Source: Psychroserpens burtonensis DSM 12212
GTDB lineage: Bacteria; Bacteroidota; Bacteroidia; Flavobacteriales; Flavobacteriaceae
NCBI RefSeq assembly: GCF_000425305.1
Contig: NZ_KE384346.1
Span: 60,919 to 124,918, forward strand
Direction: 5' to 3'
DNA: 64,000 nt
The position numbers and the translations under genes are program-made. Shown here in pieces: positions 1 to 8,495 of the stretch (the first letter of the stretch is position 1; each line of letters starts with the position of its first letter). The notes under the pieces are model-generated. The model searched no databases. It was not told the origin of the DNA and saw nothing but the letters and a program-made list of their open reading frames with translations.

Positions 1-67
1 ATGAATTGTTGATTGAAAATAAGAACAATGGCGAAGATGGCACAGGTTGGTTTACTGTTTTAGATGA

Positions 68-192
68 ATTGTTGGTGGAAAACACCAACAATGGCATAGG
101 TTTTTGGTTTTAGGAGTATTGTTGGTGGAAAACACCAACAATGGCTAAGGCTTATGGATTTATACAGATTGTTGGTGGAAAACACCAACAAT
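68..192 (+). repeat. Tandem run 1: three palindromes, 50-bp period
   Basis: Units 68-92, 118-142 and 168-192 have identical 10-bp stems and GAAAA loops and lie exactly 50 bp apart. The two spacers differ (ATAGGTTTTTGG-type and TAAGGCTTATGG-type), and both recur elsewhere in the array. Confidence 0.9.
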
Positions 193-469
193 GGCGAGTG
201 TTTATTTATATATTAGATAAATTGTTGATTGGAAATAAGAACAATGGCATAATGGCTGCACTTCGAATGATCTGTTAGTCTGCCTTTGTTGGTGTTTTTC
301 ACCAACAAATAGCCGGCCTTTGTTGGTGTTTTTCACCAACAAATAGTCCACCAGTGTTGGTGTTTTTCACCAACGCTATATAATAAAATGGCCACCATTT
401 TGAGTTATGGTTTAACTATGATTTGAAATAGTAGATTTAATAATAGACGGGTTTTTTGGTTTTAGGAGT
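193..469 (+). repeat. Composite repeat, copy 1
   Basis: This begins with GGCGAGTGTTTATTTATATA, then a degenerate palindrome, a unique-looking block GCTGCACTTCGAATGATC, two reverse-orientation palindromes (285-309, 319-343; 34-bp period), a third shortened one (about 353-376), and an A/T-rich block ending in TTTTTTGGTTTTAGGAGT. The same order of blocks recurs at 645-891 and 991-1267. Confidence 0.85.
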
Positions 470-644
470 ATTGTTGGTGGAAAACACCAACAATGGCATA
501 GGTTTTTGGTTTTAGGAGTATTGTTGGTGGAAAACACCAACAATGGCGCAGGTTTATTGTTTTAGATAGATTGTTGGTGAAAAACACCAACAATGGCGCA
601 GGTTTATTGTTTTAGATGAATTGTTGGCGGAAAACACCAACAAT
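470..644 (+). repeat. Tandem run 2: four palindromes, 50-bp period
   Basis: Units start at 470, 520, 570 and 620, exactly 50 bp apart. The third has loop AAAAA and the fourth has one stem mismatch (GGCGG in place of GGTGG). Spacers are of the GGTTTTTGGTTTTAGGAGT and GGTTTATTGTTTTAGATRRA types. Confidence 0.9.
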
Positions 645-891
645 GGCGAGTGTTTATTTATATATTAGATGAATTGTTGATTGGAAATAAGAACAATGGT
701 ATAATGGCTGCACTTCGAATGATCTGTTAGTCTGCCTTTGTTGGTGTTTTTCACCAACAAATAGTTCGTCAGTGTAGGTGTTTTACTTTCGCCAACGCTA
801 TATAATAAAATGGCAACCATTTTGAATTGTGCTTTAACTATGATTTGAAATAGTAGATTTAATAATAGAGAGGTTTTTTGGTTTTAGGAGT
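645..891 (+). repeat. Composite repeat, copy 2 (one hairpin fewer)
   Basis: Same block order as copy 1, but with only one intact reverse-orientation palindrome (737-761) and a decayed last one (near 770-798). It is about 30 bp shorter than copies 1 and 3, so the number of inner hairpins varies between copies. Confidence 0.85.
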
Positions 892-990
892 ATTGTTGGT
901 GGAAAACACCAACAATGGCGAAGTGGAAAACACCAACAATGGCTAAGGCTTATGGATTTATACAGATTGTTGGTGAAAAACACCAACAAT

Positions 991-1267
991 GGCGAGTGTT
1001 TATTTATATATTAGATGAATTGTTGATTAGAAATAAGAACAATGGTATAATGGCTGCACTTCGAATGATCTCTTAGTCTGCCTTTGTTGGTGTTTTCCAC
1101 CAACAAATAGCCGGCCTTTGTTGGTGTTTTCCACCAACAAATAGTCCACCAGTGTTGGTGTTTTTCGCCAACGCTATATAATAAAATGGCAACCATTTTG
1201 AATTGTGCTTTAACTATGATTTGAAATAGTAGATTTAATAATAGAGAGGTTTTTTGGTTTTAGGAGT
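991..1267 (+). repeat. Composite repeat, copy 3
   Basis: Same block order as copy 1, with reverse-orientation palindromes at 1083-1107 and 1117-1141 (loop TTTTC) and a shortened third at about 1151-1173. A fresh three-unit tandem run (1268-1392, units at 1268, 1318, 1368) follows directly. Confidence 0.85.
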
Positions 1268-1539
1268 ATTGTTGGTGGAAAACACCAACAATGGCGAGTG
1301 TTTATTGTTTTAGATGAATTGTTGGTGGAAAACACCAACAATGGCTAAGGCTTATGGATTTATACAGATTGTTGGTGGAAAACACCAACAATGGCGAAGT
1401 GGAAAACACCAACAATGGCGAAATGGCGTAGGTAGGTTTACTGTTTTTTACCAACGCTATATTATAAGACACCAACAATGGCGAAATGAAAAGACCATTT
1501 ATGGAAGCACGCAACAATAGTAGCTATTTTATTAAACCT

Positions 1540-2322
1540 TTAGATCGCATCTTCTGGTTTTTGACCCTCTTGAGCCGTTTCAAAATTCAACTTCTTTTTA
1601 CGCAATTCAAAATTCTGTCCTAAATAGACTTTACGTACCATTTCATCACTGGCTAAGTCTTCTGGCTTCCCCGCTTTTAGAATGCTACCTTCAAACATTA
1701 AATAGGTTCTATCTGTAATTGCTAAAGTTTCTTGTACGTTGTGATCTGTGATAAGAATACCAATATTTTTTTTGGTAAGTTGTGCGATAATACGCTGGAT
1801 ATCCTCGACAGCAACGGGGTCAACACCAGCAAAAGGTTCATCTAATAAGATGAAATCTGGATCTGTAGCGAGTGCACGAGCAATTTCAGTACGACGACGT
1901 TCGCCTCCAGATAATAAATCACCTCTGCTTTTACGAATATGTTCTAAACTAAACTCATCAATCAACGATTCCATTTTAGCTTGTTGTTCTTTCTTACTAA
2001 GTTTAGTCATTTGAAGGACACTCAAAATATTATCTTCAATACTCAGTTTTCTAAATACAGAAGCTTCTTGGGCTAAATATCCAATGCCGTTTTGAGCACG
2101 CTTATACATTGGGAAATTGGTAATATTATTACCTTCTAAAAATATGTTTCCACCATTTGGTTTTATGAGCCCAACAATCATATAAAAAGACGTCGTTTTA
2201 CCAGCGCCATTAGGACCCAGTAATCCGACGATTTCTCCCTGTTTAACTTCAAGAGAAACATCTTTCACTACTTTTCGTCCGTTATAGGACTTCATTAAAT
2301 TCTCGGCTCTTAGTGTTTTCAT
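1540..2322 (-). CDS. lptB: LPS export ABC transporter ATP-binding protein LptB
   Basis: This is the cytoplasmic ATPase of the LptBFG complex that extracts lipopolysaccharide from the inner membrane. The 260-residue protein has Walker A GPNGAGKT at 36-43, the signature LSGGE at 137-141, Walker B FILLDEP near 158-163 and the switch histidine in ITDHN near 194. The match to LptB along the whole length (including the QEASVFRKLS stretch after the Q-loop) is what separates it from other ABC ATPases. It carries a charged C-terminal tail of about 20 residues beyond the usual end. It is the last gene of a minus-strand group with kdsD, which makes the LPS inner-core precursor; the shared envelope theme supports the call. 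The repeat array lies just past its stop codon. Confidence 0.93.
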   Translation of the reverse strand: MKTLRAENLMKSYNGRKVVKDVSLEVKQGEIVGLLGPNGAGKTTSFYMIVGLIKPNGGNIFLEGNNITNFPMYKRAQNGIGYLAQEASVFRKLSIEDNILSVLQMTKLSKKEQQAKMESLIDEFSLEHIRKSRGDLLSGGERRRTEIARALATDPDFILLDEPFAGVDPVAVEDIQRIIAQLTKKNIGILITDHNVQETLAITDRTYLMFEGSILKAGKPEDLASDEMVRKVYLGQNFELRKKKLNFETAQEGQKPEDAI

Positions 2323-2454
2323 AAATGAGGTAATAATAGCTAAAATAGCAAATTCAAATTGAGGGTTATTTACTTTGTTATAAGTTTAACGCTCATTATG
2401 TCAAGGAATCATCGTATCAACACGAATTCTTTTTTAATTTTTAGAATTTGGGAT

Positions 2455-2814
2455 TTAGGATTTTATTTTGGAATTTATTTCAAGTGCATCCCAATATTCA
2501 TAAGCTTTACGCAAATGCGGAATCACAATAGTACCACCAACCAAAGTGGCGATACTTAAAGCTTCAACAACCTCTTCTTTATTTAAGCCTGCTTTATGGC
2601 TAGACTCTAGATGATATTTCACACAGTCATCACAACGCAAAACCGTTGAAGCAACTAATCCAAGGAGTTCTTTTGTTTTTTTATCTAAAGCACCTTCAGT
2701 AAAGGCATTGGTATCTAGATTAAAGATACGCTTGATAATTTTGTTATTATCTTGAAGAATGGCGTCGTTCATTTTAGAACGGTAGGCATTAAAATCATTA
2801 ACGATATCAGACAT
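2455..2814 (-). CDS. Carboxymuconolactone decarboxylase/AhpD-like protein
   Basis: A 119-residue all-helical protein of the CMD/AhpD family. The redox-type motif CDDCVKYH (Cys-x2-Cys followed by His) lies in its middle, as in AhpD-like alkylhydroperoxidases. The reading frame stays open upstream to 2853, but the ATG at 2814 (MSDIVNDF) is preferred: it overlaps the tatC stop by only 8 bp, typical of translational coupling, and the upstream extension is just lysine-rich. The substrate is unknown; family members include peroxide-reducing and gamma-carboxymuconolactone enzymes, and the CxxC motif favours the former. Confidence 0.8.
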   Translation of the reverse strand: MSDIVNDFNAYRSKMNDAILQDNNKIIKRIFNLDTNAFTEGALDKKTKELLGLVASTVLRCDDCVKYHLESSHKAGLNKEEVVEALSIATLVGGTIVIPHLRKAYEYWDALEINSKIKS

Positions 2815-3637
2815 GGGTTTTTCTTTCTTTTTTATTTTGGTTTTTAACAACAACTTTTGATATGTAAATACTTACTTGGTATAAAATTAATATTGGAATG
2901 GCTACAATTACTTGACTCGCTAAATCTGGAGGTGTAATTATTGCAGAGATAATTAATACAATTACCAATGCGAATTTTCGGTACTTCCTCATTATTTGAG
3001 GCGTTACCAATCCTATTTTAGTTAGGAAATATATGATAATGGGTAACTCAAATACAAATCCAGCTGCAAGACACGAGGAGCGAACCGTTGAAATGTAGGA
3101 GCTAATATCAAATTCATTAGACACTTCTGGACTAATACTATAATTAGCTAAGAAATTTATAGAGAGTGGTGTGACAATGTAATAGCCAAATAAAATGCCA
3201 AGGAAAAATAGAAACGAGGTTATTAAAATAAACCCTCGTGAATGTTTACGTTCTTTATTGTGCATTCCTGGACTTATAAAACTCCAAAATTGATAAATTA
3301 CATAAGGGAACGCTAATATGAAACCAGCAAAAATAGAGGTCCATATATCTGCGGAAAATTGCCCAGCCATTTGTCGGCTTTGAATTTTAAAAGGAAACTC
3401 TGTAGCGCAAAACGTTGTGTCATTAATGCCTATGAATTGTGAGGCTTGACATAGCCATTTGTAGGTTGGGAAATCCATCCGTTTTGGAGCAAATATGATA
3501 TGCTCAAATATGAAGCCACTAAAAATAAAAGCGACTGTTGCGCAAATAAGTACAGAAAAGGTAATCCTAATTAAATGCCATCTTAAGTCTTCGAGATGAT
3601 CTAAAAATGACATCTCTTTGGTGTTTGTGTGTGCCAT
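2807..3637 (-). CDS. tatC: Twin-arginine translocase subunit TatC
   Basis: Integral membrane protein that recognises twin-arginine signal peptides for export of folded proteins. The 276-residue sequence starts with the typical SFLDHLEDLRWHLIR helix (conserved HL/EDLR), has six hydrophobic segments, and shows the conserved FELP motif before TM4. A loop of about 45 residues between TM1 and TM2 contains two cysteines. The start codon overlaps the last base of the kdsD stop, so the two are translationally coupled. No tatA is present in the window. Confidence 0.93.
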   Translation of the reverse strand: MAHTNTKEMSFLDHLEDLRWHLIRITFSVLICATVAFIFSGFIFEHIIFAPKRMDFPTYKWLCQASQFIGINDTTFCATEFPFKIQSRQMAGQFSADIWTSIFAGFILAFPYVIYQFWSFISPGMHNKERKHSRGFILITSFLFFLGILFGYYIVTPLSINFLANYSISPEVSNEFDISSYISTVRSSCLAAGFVFELPIIIYFLTKIGLVTPQIMRKYRKFALVIVLIISAIITPPDLASQVIVAIPILILYQVSIYISKVVVKNQNKKERKTHV

Positions 3638-4602
3638 TATATAAGACCTTCTTTTATTAAATCATGAATATGAATAACTCCTGCATATTCACCGTCTTTT
3701 TCAACGAGTAACTGCGAAATGCCGTATTTTTCCATGAGTTCCTTAGCATCAACTGCCATAGCATTTTCATCAATTCGCTTTGGATTACTACTCATAATAT
3801 CTTTCGCAGTTAGATGAATAAACGCATCGCTTTTTGTAAGCATGCGTCTTAAATCTCCATCAGTAACAATTCCAGCAATTTTATTGTTATCTACAACAGC
3901 AGTAACGCCTAGCATTTTTTCTGAAATTTCTATAATTACATTTTTTGCAGATGTATTGAGTTCTACTCGTGGTTTTTCATTTACAGATGATAAATCACTA
4001 ACACGTAAATACAAACGTTTGCCTAAAGCACCTCCTGGATGGTATTTTGCAAAATCTTTACTAGAAAATCCGCGTAATTCTAATAAGCAAACTGCCAAAG
4101 CATCACCAAGCACTAATTGAGCAGTTGTACTTGTGGTTGGCGCTAAATTATTAGGGCAGGCTTCTTGCTCGACATAGGCATTCAAAATAAAATCTGCTTG
4201 TTGTGCTAAGAAGGACTTTTCGTTGCCAGTTATAGCGATCAACTTGTTTTTAGCATTTTTAATAAAAGGGACCAACACTTTAATTTCTGGCGTATTTCCG
4301 CTTTTAGAAATACAAATCACAACATCATCATCTAATATTAATCCTAAGTCACCATGAATGGCGTCTGCAGCGTGCATAAATACAGAAGGTGTCCCTGTAG
4401 AATTTAAAGTAGCTACAATTTTATTAGCTATAATGGCACTTTTCCCAATTCCGGTAATAATAACACGCCCTTTAGAGTTATAAATTAAAGACACAGCATT
4501 AGCGAAGTCATTTGTTAATAAATGACTTAAATTTGCTATGGCATCACGCTCTAAATCTATAGTCTTTCTTGCGGTTTTAAGGATAGATTGTATAGTGTTC
4601 AA
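3637..4602 (-). CDS. kdsD: Arabinose-5-phosphate isomerase, KpsF/GutQ family
   Basis: Converts ribulose 5-phosphate to arabinose 5-phosphate, the first step towards Kdo of LPS. The 321 residues hold an N-terminal SIS sugar-isomerase domain (about 30-170; GIGKSAIIANK and SKSGNTPEI phosphate-binding motifs, conserved HPGGALGK near 190) and two CBS domains (about 200-320). It is the first gene of the minus-strand operon and is divergent from recQ across an 85-bp gap. The neighbouring lptB fits an LPS role. Confidence 0.93.
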   Translation of the reverse strand: MNTIQSILKTARKTIDLERDAIANLSHLLTNDFANAVSLIYNSKGRVIITGIGKSAIIANKIVATLNSTGTPSVFMHAADAIHGDLGLILDDDVVICISKSGNTPEIKVLVPFIKNAKNKLIAITGNEKSFLAQQADFILNAYVEQEACPNNLAPTTSTTAQLVLGDALAVCLLELRGFSSKDFAKYHPGGALGKRLYLRVSDLSSVNEKPRVELNTSAKNVIIEISEKMLGVTAVVDNNKIAGIVTDGDLRRMLTKSDAFIHLTAKDIMSSNPKRIDENAMAVDAKELMEKYGISQLLVEKDGEYAGVIHIHDLIKEGLI

Positions 4603-4687
4603 AATTATTTTTTTTTGAGTTCGATGGGTATAAAGAAATTGTTATCTTTAGGTTATGCAAATGTATCAAAAATACTAATAGGGATTA

Positions 4688-6889
4688 ATGAGTACAAAAG
4701 AAATTGATATACATTCTGCACTCAAGCAACACTTTGGTTTTTCTAAGTTTAAAGGGCTTCAAGAAAGCGTGATTAGAAGTGTTGTTGCACGTGAGGATGT
4801 ATTTGTTATTATGCCAACAGGAGGCGGAAAATCGTTGTGTTACCAGCTTCCAGCACTAATAACGGAAGGTACAGCAATTATAGTGTCACCACTTATTGCA
4901 TTAATGAAAAATCAGGTGGATGCTATTCGAGGCATCTCAGATCATGATGGGGTTGCGCATGTTCTTAATTCTTCGCTCAATAAAACTGAGGTTAAGCAGG
5001 TAAAAGAAGATATTGTAAACGGAGTCACTAAATTATTATATGTGGCGCCAGAGTCATTGACAAAGGAAGAGCATGTTGAGTTTTTACGTTCTGTCACAAT
5101 TTCATTTATGGCAGTAGATGAAGCCCATTGTATAAGTGAATGGGGACACGACTTTAGACCAGAATACAGAAACCTTCGACATATTATCAAACGAATTGGT
5201 GATAATATTCCAATTATAGGATTAACTGCTACCGCAACACCAAAAGTTCAAGAAGATATTTTAAAGAGTCTCGATATACAAAATGCGACTACTTTTAAGG
5301 CCTCTTTTAATAGACCCAATTTATATTACGAAATCCGACCAAAAACTAAAACTGTAGATGCAGATATTATTCGTTTTGTTAAAAAGAATGATGGGAAATC
5401 TGGTATTGTTTATTGTTTAAGTAGAAAGCGTGTTGAAGAATTAGCACAAGTTTTACAGGTTAATGGCGTAAAAGCAGTCCCATATCATGCTGGATTAGAC
5501 CCTAAAACTAGAGTTAAACATCAAGACATGTTTTTGATGGAAGATTGTGATGTGGTTGTTGCCACCATTGCCTTTGGAATGGGGATTGATAAGCCAGATG
5601 TTCGTTTTGTAATTCATCACGATATTCCAAAAAGTATAGAAAGTTATTATCAAGAAACGGGTCGTGCAGGTCGTGATGGAGGTGAAGGTCATTGTTTAGC
5701 CTATTACGCCTATAAAGACATTGAGAAATTAGAGAAATTCATGTCTGGAAAACCTGTAGCAGAACAAGAAATTGGTCATGCTTTGCTTCAAGAAGTTGTT
5801 GCATTTGCAGAAACATCTGTGTCTAGACGTAAGTTTATTCTTCACTACTTTGGTGAAGAATTTGATAATGAAACTGGAGACGGAGGAGATATGGATGATA
5901 ATATACGTTATCCTAAAAAACAAAATGAAGCTAAAAGTGACGCTGTTATCGTATTAGAAACTGTTAAAATAACTAATGAAAAGTATAAATCTAAAGATTT
6001 GGTACAGGTTTTAATTGGTGAAACAAATGCACTTATTTCGTCGCATAAAACAGATGCTCAACCTTTCTTCGGAATAGGAAAACATCATAATAAACGTTAC
6101 TGGATGGCATTAATTCGTCAAGTACTCGTTGCTGGTTTTCTTAAAAAGGATATAGAAACGTATGGTGTTTTAAGAATTTCTATTGAGGGTCATGATTATA
6201 TAAAATCACCTCAATCCTTTATGATGACTGAAGATCACGTCTTTGACGAAGGCTTAGACGACGGTATTGTTACGGCTGCCAAAGGTGCGGGAGGAGTTGC
6301 TGATGAAAATTTAATGAAAATGCTTAAAGAGTTACGTAAGCGAAATGCAAAATCTTTAGGTGTGCCACCATTTGTAATTTTTCAAGATCCATCATTAGAA
6401 GATATGGCTCTAAAATACCCTATGACTTTAGAGGAGTTAAGCCATGTTCATGGCGTAGGAGACGGGAAAGCTAAAAAATATGGCGAAGATTTTGTCTTAT
6501 TAATTTCTCAGTATGTTGAAGATAATCAGATTGAAAGACCAGACGACTTTGTAGTTAAAAGTACGGGCTCAAATTCTGCAATAAAATTATACATCATTCA
6601 AAATGTAGATAGAAAGTTACCACTTACAGATATTTCATCTAGTAAAGGTATGACAATGTCAGATTTTATAAAAGAAATGGAAGCTATTGTGTTTTCAGGA
6701 ACCAAACTTAATATCAATTACTGGATAGATGATATTTTAGATGAAGATCAGCAAGAAGAGATTCATGACTACTTTATGGAATCTGAAACTGATAAAATAG
6801 ACGACGCAATTGAAGAGTTTGATGGTGATTATGACGATGAAGAATTACGCTTGTATCGTATAAAGTTTATTAGTGAGGTGGCGAATTAA
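4688..6889 (+). CDS. recQ: ATP-dependent DNA helicase RecQ
   Basis: A 3'-5' DNA helicase used in recombination and repair. The 733 residues show Walker A TGGGKS (44-49), the DEAH box with the RecQ aromatic-rich loop AHCISEWGHDFRP (about 145-160), motif VI QETGRAGRDG, a winged-helix region, and an HRDC-like segment (TLEELSHVHGVGDGKAKKYG, about 580-600). It has an acidic C-terminal extension of about 100 residues. The zinc-binding cysteines of classical RecQ are absent: where CRR...CGNCDxC is expected (about 376-400) the sequence reads SRRKFILHYFGEEF...TGDGGDMDDN. The rest of the domain is intact, so activity is still expected. Confidence 0.93.
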   Translation: MSTKEIDIHSALKQHFGFSKFKGLQESVIRSVVAREDVFVIMPTGGGKSLCYQLPALITEGTAIIVSPLIALMKNQVDAIRGISDHDGVAHVLNSSLNKTEVKQVKEDIVNGVTKLLYVAPESLTKEEHVEFLRSVTISFMAVDEAHCISEWGHDFRPEYRNLRHIIKRIGDNIPIIGLTATATPKVQEDILKSLDIQNATTFKASFNRPNLYYEIRPKTKTVDADIIRFVKKNDGKSGIVYCLSRKRVEELAQVLQVNGVKAVPYHAGLDPKTRVKHQDMFLMEDCDVVVATIAFGMGIDKPDVRFVIHHDIPKSIESYYQETGRAGRDGGEGHCLAYYAYKDIEKLEKFMSGKPVAEQEIGHALLQEVVAFAETSVSRRKFILHYFGEEFDNETGDGGDMDDNIRYPKKQNEAKSDAVIVLETVKITNEKYKSKDLVQVLIGETNALISSHKTDAQPFFGIGKHHNKRYWMALIRQVLVAGFLKKDIETYGVLRISIEGHDYIKSPQSFMMTEDHVFDEGLDDGIVTAAKGAGGVADENLMKMLKELRKRNAKSLGVPPFVIFQDPSLEDMALKYPMTLEELSHVHGVGDGKAKKYGEDFVLLISQYVEDNQIERPDDFVVKSTGSNSAIKLYIIQNVDRKLPLTDISSSKGMTMSDFIKEMEAIVFSGTKLNINYWIDDILDEDQQEEIHDYFMESETDKIDDAIEEFDGDYDDEELRLYRIKFISEVAN

Positions 6890-7008
6890 TATAGGAGTTT
6901 TCAGTATTTGGAAGAGCTAACATAAATTTAATTTTAGACATAATGTTCTATTTGTCGTAGTGGTTCCCACCGAAACTTTGTGCAACAATTCAATAAGAAC
7001 AAATCATC

Positions 7009-7470
7009 TTATTGCTTTTGATCATGTGCTATCGCTGTAAATACAATCTCATGCTTCTTGCAATTCAACGTTAATTCATCAATTTTAAGGGGGTCAATTT
7101 TACCAGCATTCTTTTCATCAATTTGAAAGTCTATTTTTGTAACCATTCTACCTTTTAAGGCTGTTGCTTCCGTTTCAAATTCAACAGATTCTGATTTTAA
7201 TACGAGATTTAAATCTTTTCCAACAATGGTAAGCTGGGCACCTTTTTTAGTTTTCACTTCAAGTGTACCAACAATAACGGTTTGAAAACAGAAATAGCCT
7301 CCAAGTTCGTTTAAGCCAGCATATAATACGTTCTGGTCAGAAATAGCAAAAGGCTTATTATCAACATCTTTCATAATAGCATCAGTAGTATCTTGGGTCG
7401 CTACTGTTTTGCTAGCATTAGAATTTCCGAAGGCAGATTTTAATTTTGTAATAAAACTCATATAGTCCAT
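7009..7470 (-). CDS. Conserved hypothetical protein
   Basis: I do not recognise a family with confidence. The 153-residue product has no signal peptide or membrane segment; after a low-complexity N terminus (to about residue 35) it alternates short beta-like stretches rich in Val/Thr/Lys/Glu and has two cysteines (CFQT near 60, NCKK near 136). A second ATG at 7461 (MSFITKLK) is an equally good start. It is a single gene between recQ and the divergent peptidyl-prolyl isomerase. Composition and codon use look like its neighbours, so it is probably real. Confidence 0.65.
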   Translation of the reverse strand: MDYMSFITKLKSAFGNSNASKTVATQDTTDAIMKDVDNKPFAISDQNVLYAGLNELGGYFCFQTVIVGTLEVKTKKGAQLTIVGKDLNLVLKSESVEFETEATALKGRMVTKIDFQIDEKNAGKIDPLKIDELTLNCKKHEIVFTAIAHDQKQ

Positions 7471-7509
7471 ATTTTTTACAAAGCTAAAGTAATTGTAAGC
7501 AATTCCAAA

Positions 7510-7539
7510 TTGTGCTTCTCACTTAGTTTCATATCTTTG
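7510..7539 (+). promoter_or_regulatory. Bacteroidetes-type promoter of the PPIase gene
   Basis: TTG at 7510-7512 (-33 element) and TATCTTTG at 7532-7539 (-7 element TAnnTTTG) are separated by 19 nt, the expected spacing for the Bacteroidetes primary sigma factor. The gene starts 24 nt further on. Confidence 0.7.
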
Positions 7540-7562
7540 CAACTTAAACAAAAATTAATACC

Positions 7563-8495
7563 ATGCAAGACGGTTTATACGCAAAATTTAATACGACAAA
7601 AGGCGAGATTTTAGTCGCTTTAGAATTTCAGAAAACACCAGGAACAGTAGGTAATTTCGTGGCTTTAGCTGAAGGGAATTTAGAAAATGAAGTGAAGCCT
7701 CAAGGGACTCCTTATTACGATGGACTCAAGTTTCACAGAGTAATTCCAGATTTTATGGTACAAGGTGGTTGCCCACAAAGTACAGGTACGGGAAATCCAG
7801 GTTATAAGTTTGATGATGAATTTCATCCTGATTTAAAACATGATGCACCAGGTATATTGTCTATGGCAAATGCTGGTCCAGGAACAAATGGAAGTCAGTT
7901 TTTTATCACTCACATCGAAACACCTTGGTTAGATAATAACCATACAGTCTTCGGAAAAGTGATCACAGGACAAGATGTTGTAGACGCTATCGCTCAAGGA
8001 GATGCTATTGATTCTTTAGAAATTATTAGAGTAGGATCTAATGCAGAAAACTTTAATGCTGTAGAGGCTTTTAGAACTTTTGAAGGTTCAAGAGAGAAAA
8101 GAGTTGTAGCAGAGCGCGATGCTGCCAGTGCAGAATTAGATAAATTATCAGCTGGTTTTGAAGAGACTAAAAGTGGATTACGTTATCAAATCATCCAAAA
8201 GGGAACTGGTAAAGCTGCCGAAAAAGGTAAAACGGTATCCGTACACTATAAAGGTCAATTAGCAGATGGTACTGTGTTTGATTCATCATACAAAAGAAAT
8301 GCACCATTAGACTTTCAAGTAGGAGTAGGGCAAGTCATCGCAGGTTGGGATGAAGGCATTTGTTTATTAAATGTTGGAGATAAAGCTCGTTTGGTAATTC
8401 CTAGTGATTTAGGTTATGGTTCAGCAGGAGCAGGAGGTGTAATTCCACCAGATGCTACTTTAGTATTTGATGTGGAATTGATGGACGTAAAGTAA
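7563..8495 (+). CDS. Dual-family peptidyl-prolyl isomerase: cyclophilin fused to FKBP
   Basis: Catalyses cis-trans isomerisation of Xaa-Pro bonds during folding. Residues 1 to about 165 are a cyclophilin domain (FHRVIPDFMVQGG with the catalytic Arg, and SQFFIT). A charged helical linker of about 40 residues follows, then an FKBP domain from about 205 to 310 (VSVHYKGQLADGTVFDSS, GWDEGICLL, IPSDLGYGS, IPPDATLVFDVEL). Both halves keep their signature motifs. The domain order corresponds to the cyclophilin-FKBP immunophilins described from Flavobacterium. No signal peptide, so it acts in the cytoplasm. Confidence 0.92.
   Translation: MQDGLYAKFNTTKGEILVALEFQKTPGTVGNFVALAEGNLENEVKPQGTPYYDGLKFHRVIPDFMVQGGCPQSTGTGNPGYKFDDEFHPDLKHDAPGILSMANAGPGTNGSQFFITHIETPWLDNNHTVFGKVITGQDVVDAIAQGDAIDSLEIIRVGSNAENFNAVEAFRTFEGSREKRVVAERDAASAELDKLSAGFEETKSGLRYQIIQKGTGKAAEKGKTVSVHYKGQLADGTVFDSSYKRNAPLDFQVGVGQVIAGWDEGICLLNVGDKARLVIPSDLGYGSAGAGGVIPPDATLVFDVELMDVK

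Larger units (their letters stand above)
1..1520. repeat. Array of short palindromes with 50-bp period and three composite repeats
   Basis: The whole stretch is built from one 25-bp palindrome: stem ATTGTTGGTG, 5-nt loop (usually GAAAA), stem CACCAACAAT, nearly always followed by GGC. I count about ten near-perfect units in this orientation (starts 68, 118, 168, 470, 520, 570, 620, 892, 966, 1268, 1318, 1368) and five in reverse orientation with TTTGTTGGTG/CACCAACAAA stems (285, 319, 737, 1083, 1117), plus half units (about 923-940 and 1397-1416) and degenerate units of form ATTGTT...AACAAT (near 5, 220, 670, 1017). Spacers are themselves a few recurring 25-bp sequences. No credible gene lies inside. 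The array runs off the left edge and stops about 20 bp before the lptB stop codon. Function unknown; it resembles REP/MITE-type hairpin repeats. Confidence 0.9.

Noticed and set aside
1-1520. CRISPR array
   Set aside because: Repeat and spacer lengths (25/25) are CRISPR-like, but the spacers are a few recurring sequences, the repeats are fully palindromic and occur in both orientations, and no cas gene is in the window.
1-1520. Integron attC cassette array
   Set aside because: No integrase, no cassette genes between the palindromes, and the stems lack attC core sites.
1011-1520. Small ORFs within the array (Trp/Lys/Thr/Pro-rich peptides such as WWKTPT)
   Set aside because: They are translations of the palindrome itself, appear on both strands, and have no start-region signals.
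2455-2853. 13-residue longer start of the AhpD-like protein
   Set aside because: Lys-rich extension inside tatC; the ATG at 2814 gives the usual short coupling overlap.
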